Shown here: in pieces, positions 30,546 to 39,052 of the stretch
Layout: the number at the start of each line of letters is the position of its first letter
Position numbering within the stretch: the first letter of the stretch is position 1
Origin: Parasitella parasitica
Lineage: Eukaryota; Mucoromycota; Mucoromycetes; Mucorales; Mucoraceae
DNA length: 39,052 nucleotides
Direction: 5' to 3'
Assembly (NCBI GenBank): GCA_025201805.1
Contig: MU619377.1
Coordinates: forward strand, 1-39,052
Made by a program: the position numbers and the translations under genes
Notes under the pieces: generated by a model
Told to the model about the DNA's origin: nothing
What the model saw: the letters and a program-made list of their open reading frames with translations, nothing else
The model's database searches: none

Positions 30546-31748
30546 TGATGGGGTGATATTATGTAAAGCCATATGGATTAATATTTCCCTTTCTGCAAAT
30601 GCCAAAAAAAAAAGGGTCTTCGAAAGAAAATTCCTCCCAGTTTTTGCCTCTGATATTATTTTTGAAAGTGATATGTTTTGTGCATGGTCCCCGCTCTACA
30701 TTTTTACAAGCTCCTTGTGTATCCTCGACATTCTCTTTACTAAATTTAATGTTTTTATTGTTTATTTAAGCTGTAAGATGAGAATCCCTAAAAACTGTCG
30801 CTTCTCGATTTAAGAGACAAGAATGATAGACAATGCATATTGTGGGGCCACCACAATCTCTCCTGACTTTTGCTCCTCCATGCGTGTATTTAAATTTTGT
30901 CTGACAGGCTCTTTTTTTGTGGGTTAAAGCGAGCTAGCGTTATTGGGCAAGTTTCTAAGAATCACCCGATTTTTCGAAACCGAATGATTTTTCTTAATAC
31001 TGATACTGTAATGTGGGATTAGATTTCAAACATTCTATGTAATGATGGCTTTTTTTTTGAAAAAAAAAAAACTCAAATCATATTACCAAAATAATTATAC
31101 ACAACATTTCTTATGTTGAATATGCAATAAATAAGGATGCACAAACATATTAGCCCGCAATTTCCAGTGTTTCTTTTTTCTTTTTTTTTTTAAGTGAATT
31201 GAAAGGATGTTTGAGACGGGAATGTTTGACCCTTTTTAATGACATAATATTATCAATAATTTGTGAGGTTAAAAAGAGAATCGTGTAAGGCTGGTTTACC
31301 GGCTATAATACCCATTACCTCCATTTTTGCCTATGCTTAGCATAGGCTGGAGACAGAAATAGCCTCTTTGTCAACTTTTTCCCTTGAAAATTTAACCCGT
31401 TTTTTTTTTTTTCGTTCAACGCTGCGCATCCCATTCAGGGTTCAAAAGGAGCTTTACCCTTGTATTACAAATAATTTGACTTTTGGCAGCGCAGGAAAGT
31501 CCGTCGAGGTCAACATATAAAGTACACGTACCAACAAACATAAAGGGCTTCATTGGTCTTAACATTTGTACGATGATTACACATGTATCGCATACATTAG
31601 GTATTACTTTTTACTATTTGATTGATTAAGCCTTGTTGTTTGTGTCGAGACATCTCTGTAAAGCCTAAAATTCGGTCACAGTATTGAAGGCTATTGGAGA
31701 ATGAGGTGAGTCCATGCTGGAACGAGTACCCATTTATATTCGAAATGG
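29823..31748. other. Promoter side of the hexose transporter and gene-poor DNA
   Basis: No gene is recognised in these 1.9 kb. They contain a 30-nt A run (30512-30541), a T-run/A-run palindrome near 31051-31072 and several short frames. At 30301-30365 an imperfect hairpin with a GGTTCGATC-like box on the minus strand recalls a tRNA, but the arms do not fold. The left end must hold the hexose transporter promoter. Confidence 0.45.
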
Positions 31749-32093
31749 CTAGGATATAGACTGTAGAAACGGCTCAGTTGCGAAATTGAATAGCATTGTG
31801 GAGATGGAATCTCCTTGACGGAGCCCACATTTCTGGGAGACGACTGGACAGAGGAAGTCATTCATGCTGACAAAGATTTGACTTCTAAAGAACAGGCTTT
31901 GTATACAGTCAACGAAGGCTGGAGGGGAGGGGGAGGGAGGAAACCCAAACTTCTCAAGAACCTTGGTCATGTAGGTGGGATGTATCAAGTCGCACGCCTT
32001 GTTCTGGTCTAGCATAACGCCAACATACTCAATGCCAGTGTCAGTGGTCTTGTGGGCACCTTCTAGGACCAATTTGTTGGTAAGACTGTGATT
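31749..32093 (-). pseudogene. LINE reverse transcriptase fragment
   Basis: A 114-codon fragment of a non-LTR retrotransposon reverse transcriptase. It reads NHSLTNKLVLEGAH, then VMLDQNKACDLIHP (motif A, normally LDxxKAYD), KVLEKFGFPP, FVDCIQSLFF, and CGLRQGDSISTMLFN (motif B, normally GLRQGDPLSP). A Ser/Pro insertion lies between FGFPP and FVDC. It stops just before the catalytic YADD motif would be expected, so the enzyme is dead. No endonuclease domain or poly-A tail was found nearby. Confidence 0.85.
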
Positions 32094-32480
32094 TGTTGTG
32101 TGGTCAACTCGTTACTTGTGGATATGCCTATAGTTCTGAAGCACTGATTGATGGAAAACATAGGGATTTATTACACAACGCAGTCTGGATCAAATTGGCT
32201 CTACTCCAACAACAGGTCTAGGGATGGTACAAAATCTTTAAAAATGCCCTGAATTTACAAAATAAGCGTTATAGGCAATATAATTCCATGCAGGATACAG
32301 CGTGTATACACATTGCCCGTCAATTTGATATACTGCCAATATGGTATCGTTACAATTACATAAGCTGTAGAAAAAATTGACCCTAAAGTTTATTTCTCTT
32401 CAAAACAGAAAAAGACAATAGCAAAAATTGTCAAGCTGCATGAGCCTTTGGGATAAAACTTTTTGATCATGGTATGATAA
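32094..32480. other. Interval between LINE fragment and PKA gene
   Basis: Contains the 3' flank of the minus-strand kinase gene and unassigned AT-rich DNA. It may include further decayed LINE sequence, but no motif is readable. Confidence 0.4.
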
Positions 32481-34320
<1,840 letters not shown>

Positions 34321-37300
34321 TGTGTCTATTGTCTAATGTATAAATAATGCTAGTGTTTTAAGATGAGAGGATGCAAAATGATTGCAGTAGAAAAAAAAAA
34401 AACGAAATGTCAAATCAAGCAACTTCGTTTTATATGATTGCAGGCTGATTCAGTCACAAGGTACCTGACATGTTCGTTTGCGTAATTTGGATGCCGCATG
34501 GACACCCTTCCGTCGGATATGGCCTATAGATAAGACTAAATTACGTATTTCGCAGCACTCTTAGCTCCGAATATTACTGTGAGTCCGGGTCTCATAATGG
34601 GCTTTCTAAAATCAAATTGAATGTTGGCGTATGGCGTGGTATCATCAATTGTAGTCTACCTGACCAAACACAAACAAAAAAAATTGTGTGTAAATAAAAA
34701 GGGTATCATGGGATCACTTACATGATCGATACATTTGGCCTATTTTACTCTTTCAACATAAAATGTATTCATCGTTGTGTTCACTTTGTAACCTTTTGCT
34801 AAACCCCGCAGACACCATTCGTTATGTTTTATTGTCCAATACTACTAGACGATAAAGAATTTAACCCTAAATTTGATATCCGAGATTTAATACCCTTTTG
34901 CTTTCATGACAGCCGCATGCACTTATACACCATCCTTATGAAACTGTGAGAATTTCGTGCTTTTTTTTTTTTCTTACCCCTGATACCAGGCTTGCACTTC
35001 TATGTTTTTGGCTTGGACATTATGGTATAATTGTAAATCTTAAATTATATATTCATTTAATATGTGTGTAACTGTTCCTCAAATATGCTTGCCAATTACT
35101 GTCAATAAAACTGACATCTTGCAATATAAGGGATAATAAGCTCGTTCAAATAGAGATGCAAATCTAAACCTTGGTCCGTCAAATGACGGATAATCAACTA
35201 ATGAACCCATTTAGATGCGTCATAACATTAGGATGCCGATTTGACTTGTGATTAGAAGAAACCATACCAAATGTTGAACAGTGCTCACTGATAACGTATT
35301 TGAGGTTTATCTTGGGCCATGCGGAACGATAAACGTCATAGAATACATATCCATTCATCATATCTGCGTTGGTCAATCTCGTTTATGCAGAATATGATAT
35401 GCCTCACCTCTATCAAAACGGAATTTTGAGCTCTCCTAATACCAGATTGCAATAAATACATTTTTAAATTTTGCACCACGTTGGCTTTGCTATTTATCGG
35501 AGATGATGACAAATGCCACTCTAAATAGCTGCTCATTATTTTAGAGTTCAGGTCAGAGATATTAAACATTATAAAATGATGGAAATCATGTTTCCGAGAA
35601 TGCTTTGATATAACAAGAGACTGGTTGCTTCCTCAGATTCTTTTTTTTTTAAAAAAAAAAAAAAATCTGGATCACCCTAATGAAAATGAGAATCGATAGG
35701 GATTAAGTCTGAACATATAGTTAGTTCTCAATTTAACGAGATTGCTAGATCAAAAGCTAACGCATCCACGTACATTAATTACATGACCTGATAGAGCAAA
35801 TACATAAATGTAGTAAGGCACGCTTTAGCATATTCCAAATTCAGCATTTGTGTTTAGGCCATGTTGATAAGTGTGACTAATGACTTTTTACAATGATAGA
35901 AAACATGTATCTCTAATATTTGGCCATTCGATATCATGGATAAATTAGGAGTATTTTCTCCAAGGCAGAATTTATACATACAAACAATGCCTTCATTTCT
36001 TCATAATTCATATGCTGCAACTGCACATTTAAAAAAAAAAAAAAAAAAAAAAGTACCATTCCCAGTAGAGTAGGGAATTAATAAATAGAAGGCATAATCT
36101 AGGAAACTGCGTGTCTTTGCTAAAAATAATATGACAGGGCTTATAAACGATGCAAAACAATACTAAAATTAAAGTTTTTACACTATTAACAATAGCTCTA
36201 TCAGCTTAGGTATCAAAAGCACCAAGGAACAACTTTTGAGTTGAAAAATATCGTACCTTGCATCAACTTGAGCGCCTTGACTGTATATAAAGCTCTTGGG
36301 TGGTTTAATGAACTTTAATTTCCGACAGTGCCGCAAAAACTGGTCAACCGAAGTTGCCCTTTGGACTTGTTTGAATAAAGCTTCATACTTACAAACAAAA
36401 CCCATTTGATCTACTGAAAAATTTAGACACGATTTGATCCCGAGATAGATAATTCCTAGCTAAAAAAAATGAACACAACTCAATTCTTTTAATAATTAAA
36501 TGCAAATAGACAAATAACGTGTTTGGATCATAATCTGATGATTTATATAGCCCTAATAATAGCTTTGTAAAGCATATGCAGATCCAACTTGTGTTTAATG
36601 TTGTCACATACGTTTGGTAGTTTTATGGCAACAAAAAATTTGGATATAATCAAGTTAATGGTATACATTAAAATAGCTAAATATAAACATAGTGTCAAAT
36701 CGTCAATTTTGAGATATTTGGGTATTTTATCGATTGTTTTTGCAAGCAAGTGTCTCCCAAATCACTACCAATTAAATAAATTGATAGATAAAAATTTTAT
36801 ATACATAACGCCATTACTCAGCTTTTTTTTTGGAAGAGTAAATATGAGCAGCAACTTTATTTTATCCGCATTTACAATACACCTGTAAGACATATTACAA
36901 TTATTCATGCAATCAGCTTTTTTCTGTCTCAATTCATTTTATAAAAATTATCTTCAAACAAATTTGAAAATGTATTTGCTTCGTATGCTTTCATGCGATT
37001 TATGACACGGAAAATTTTCGTTTTGAATTCGCATTCATTAAAATTGGGGGGGAGGGGAGGGGGGGGGGGTTAGTAAAAGCGTTAAATAATCACTCCAGAA
37101 GTCAAACTCGATATGATTTCTGCATAGTAAATCTATAATAGTTAATGATTATGTATTATTCCGATACAAAGAATGTAGGCGGATGAATCTAAGCGATTGA
37201 ACCTCGTCAAGTACAACGGAAATACGTGCTAGAATTGCCTGGTCCAAAGTTTACAGCAGCAATAAACTATTGCAGGAAGATAATATACTGTAACTAGCTT

Positions 37301-38766
37301 TTTATTGTGAATATAAAAAGAGCTCAGAAGAATTTTAGCATATCGTTGATTTTATGAAAATCTGTTTAAGATTTGATATAATTATTAATCTAGTATAGCC
37401 GATTCCCTATATATTAAAATCGTGTAGCATCCTTAAATCTACAAAAAGAAAATGCCGCAATAATGGTAGGATATTGCAAGAAGGGATAGCAAGGTAATGC
37501 GAAAGTAGAAGGAAGTGAAGCGAAACTAAACAAACGACAAAGTGGAGGTATGGCAGCCTACTACGCCTAAGCTTCAGCCTCAGAGAAATTTTGACGAAAT
37601 CTACTCTCCAAATAGACATTTATTTTAGCCAGGCTGTTTGGCCAAGTTGACCTAAAGAGTTATGTAAATGATGGCATGAATCGACCTTTAAATCAAAGAG
37701 ACTTTTTAAAGCTAGAATGCAAAGTTACAAACCAGCCCAGGAACGTTGTTTCATGTTTTAATACAAACACCACCTACAAACACAGAAGTCGATGAAAAAG
37801 CCATGCGAGAAGTATGATCTATTTTGAATGATTACTCAGCTTGGGTCACGTTCCATGTATTAATGCACTCGAGTATCATTAGTTTTTTTTTTTTTTTTTT
37901 TTTCCTTCTACTGTGCTTCGATCTCTCATGTTACAACATCGCTCTAAGTTTGTAAACAACATATGCAATCACGGTTGGTCTGCAATTTTAATAAGATATC
38001 ATATGAGTGTTTAATGTATAATCTATAAATGATTAGGACATATCTTGACACCAAAGTTTAGTACTTAAGTGTACTCACATGAAAATATGGAAATATACAG
38101 AACTCATGTTGTACTACACAACGTCGTAACAAATAAATCAAAAGGGGAAAAAAGACTGCTAGATTAAGTAATAACCAGGATCCGGAACACAATTCGGGAA
38201 CAAACAATAGCACGGCAAGCTGACCACTTGTCAATATCAATGTATAACTGTATGTACTCTTTTTTTTTTAAAAAAAAAAACCATAAATGATAGATACACT
38301 ATACATGCTCATATGCGAAATATAAAAGATACCTACATTGCAAATGCATGCATACATTTACAAAGACATATGATATCACAGCAATCGGCATTCAACTAAA
38401 CAAAGATGAAAGGCTAGACAGAAGGTACATACAAATCATATGAATGGTCATAGATAGGAGAGATATGTGTTCTATTCTTCTTTTCATAAATACTTTATAC
38501 ATGAACATCACCTCCCTCTCTCATGAACATTATTCTAAATCACACCATCTTTTTGTTTTTATTTTTTGTGGAATAGAGTAAACCCTTGACACCCTCCCTC
38601 TCCTCCCTTTTTTGCATCTACGGCTCATATGATAATTGAAAACATAGGGAAAAGGTGGTTTTATAAATTTGACAGCAGTTTTAGTGATGGATGATAAATA
38701 TGTGATATAAACTATATAAAGAAGAATCAAATGTATTAAGTTGGTAAATATAAGGTGGTAATTCTG
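34321..38766. other. 4.4-kb gene-poor desert
   Basis: No gene could be recognised on either strand. Minus-strand frames at 35194-35569 (ISDLNSKIMSSYLEWHL; NGYVFYDVYRSAWPKINL, in different frames) and 36178-36749 (FIKPPKSFIYSQGAQVDARY) look mildly protein-like and could be decayed genes. The region has homopolymer runs (36030-36051 A, 37879-37904 T), T-run/A-run palindromes at 35641-35664 and 38262-38280, and a G-rich tract at 37046-37069. The first few hundred bases carry the PKA gene promoter. Confidence 0.5.
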
Positions 38767-38950
38767 TTATTTCTTTGAATCAGGATCATCTGTTGTTGCT
38801 AATGTTGTTGAAGCTGTAGAAGATGGCGTATTCTCATCTGCATCAAAAAGCACTGCATCTGGTTTAGATGCTAATGCAGGTTCAGCCGATGCATTGTTGG
38901 ATGCCGGTCCTTTGGATAAGCGCATATCCAATGCTTTCAATGCCAATGCT
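38767..38950 (-). CDS. Last exon of a TMEM115-like membrane protein gene (partial)
   Basis: The final 60 codons and stop of a gene whose upstream exons lie beyond the window. A pyrimidine-poor but valid acceptor (CCAAATTAG) at 38951 opens into ALALKALDMRLSKG, followed by a polar Ala/Ser/Thr tail ending DDPDSKK. The block R-A-L-A-L-K-A-L-x-x-R-L resembles the conserved segment just after the membrane domain in the TMEM115/DUF1751 family of Golgi membrane proteins. The identification rests on this one motif, so it is tentative. The preceding intron contains a very long T run (plus strand). Confidence 0.45.
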
Positions 38951-38974
38951 CTAATTTGGAAAATGAATACTTGT

Positions 38975-38979
<5 letters not shown>

Positions 38980-39052
<73 letters not shown>
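38980..39052. repeat. 73-nt T homopolymer at the window edge
   Basis: All bases from 38980 to the end are T. It lies in the intron of the partial minus-strand gene (A run on the sense strand). Such a run may be a true homopolymer or a place where the assembly stops or is uncertain. Confidence 0.9.

Noticed and set aside
31051-31072. T-run/A-run palindromes (also 35641-35664 and 38262-38280) as terminators or element ends
   Set aside because: Simple homopolymer pairs are common in AT-rich fungal DNA and are not placed consistently relative to genes.

Overview
The window is from a filamentous fungus, most likely a member of Mucoromycota (Mucorales-like). The evidence is AT-rich DNA, compact genes split by short GT-AG introns of about 50-140 nt, fungal housekeeping genes (PEX14, a YPT7/RAB7-type GTPase, DSK2, EFR3, MIC10, a PKA catalytic subunit and a sugar porter), and many relics of Helitron, Tc1/mariner, LINE and LTR elements. 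The group assignment is an inference from gene style and one protein family; no marker gene settles it.

Layout. 1-4254 is a repeat-rich, gene-poor block holding a candidate solo LTR (786-1053) and a decayed Helitron (1516-3840). 4255-9052 holds three minus-strand genes in a row: PEX14 (peroxisome import docking), a RAB7-type GTPase (late endosome/vacuole) and a five-exon MFS transporter. 9053-12586 is mostly non-coding and includes a frameshifted Tc1 transposase. 12587-13841 is a mitochondrial carrier of the SLC25A45/47/48 type whose first coding exon is only 4 nt. 14958-15395 encodes a small Pro/Gly-rich protein ending in a CaaX box. 15522-17233 is a complete Tc1/mariner-type transposon with perfect 124-bp terminal inverted repeats, a TA duplication and an intact 445-codon transposase. 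It sits 253 bp upstream of DSK2 (17487-19284). EFR3 (19470-22506, minus) and MIC10 (23178-23619, plus) are divergent neighbours. 23620-26648 has no clear gene but carries a minisatellite of five copies of about 160-200 bp. 26649-27566 is a two-exon gene that I place in an uncharacterised family and that has a D...ExK nuclease-like signature. It is followed by a fragment of a transposase C-terminus and a sugar porter (28174-29822, minus). A LINE reverse transcriptase fragment (31749-32093) precedes a PKA catalytic subunit (32481-34320, minus). 34321-38766 is a gene-poor desert. The minus-strand end of a TMEM115-like gene is cut off by a 73-nt T run at the window edge.

The host genes are not an operon or pathway. 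They are ordinary eukaryotic genes with separate functions, interspersed with mobile-element debris. Exon boundaries were read by eye from GT/AG sites, reading-frame continuity and family motifs. For each multi-exon model that lies wholly inside the window, the exon lengths sum to a whole number of codons.
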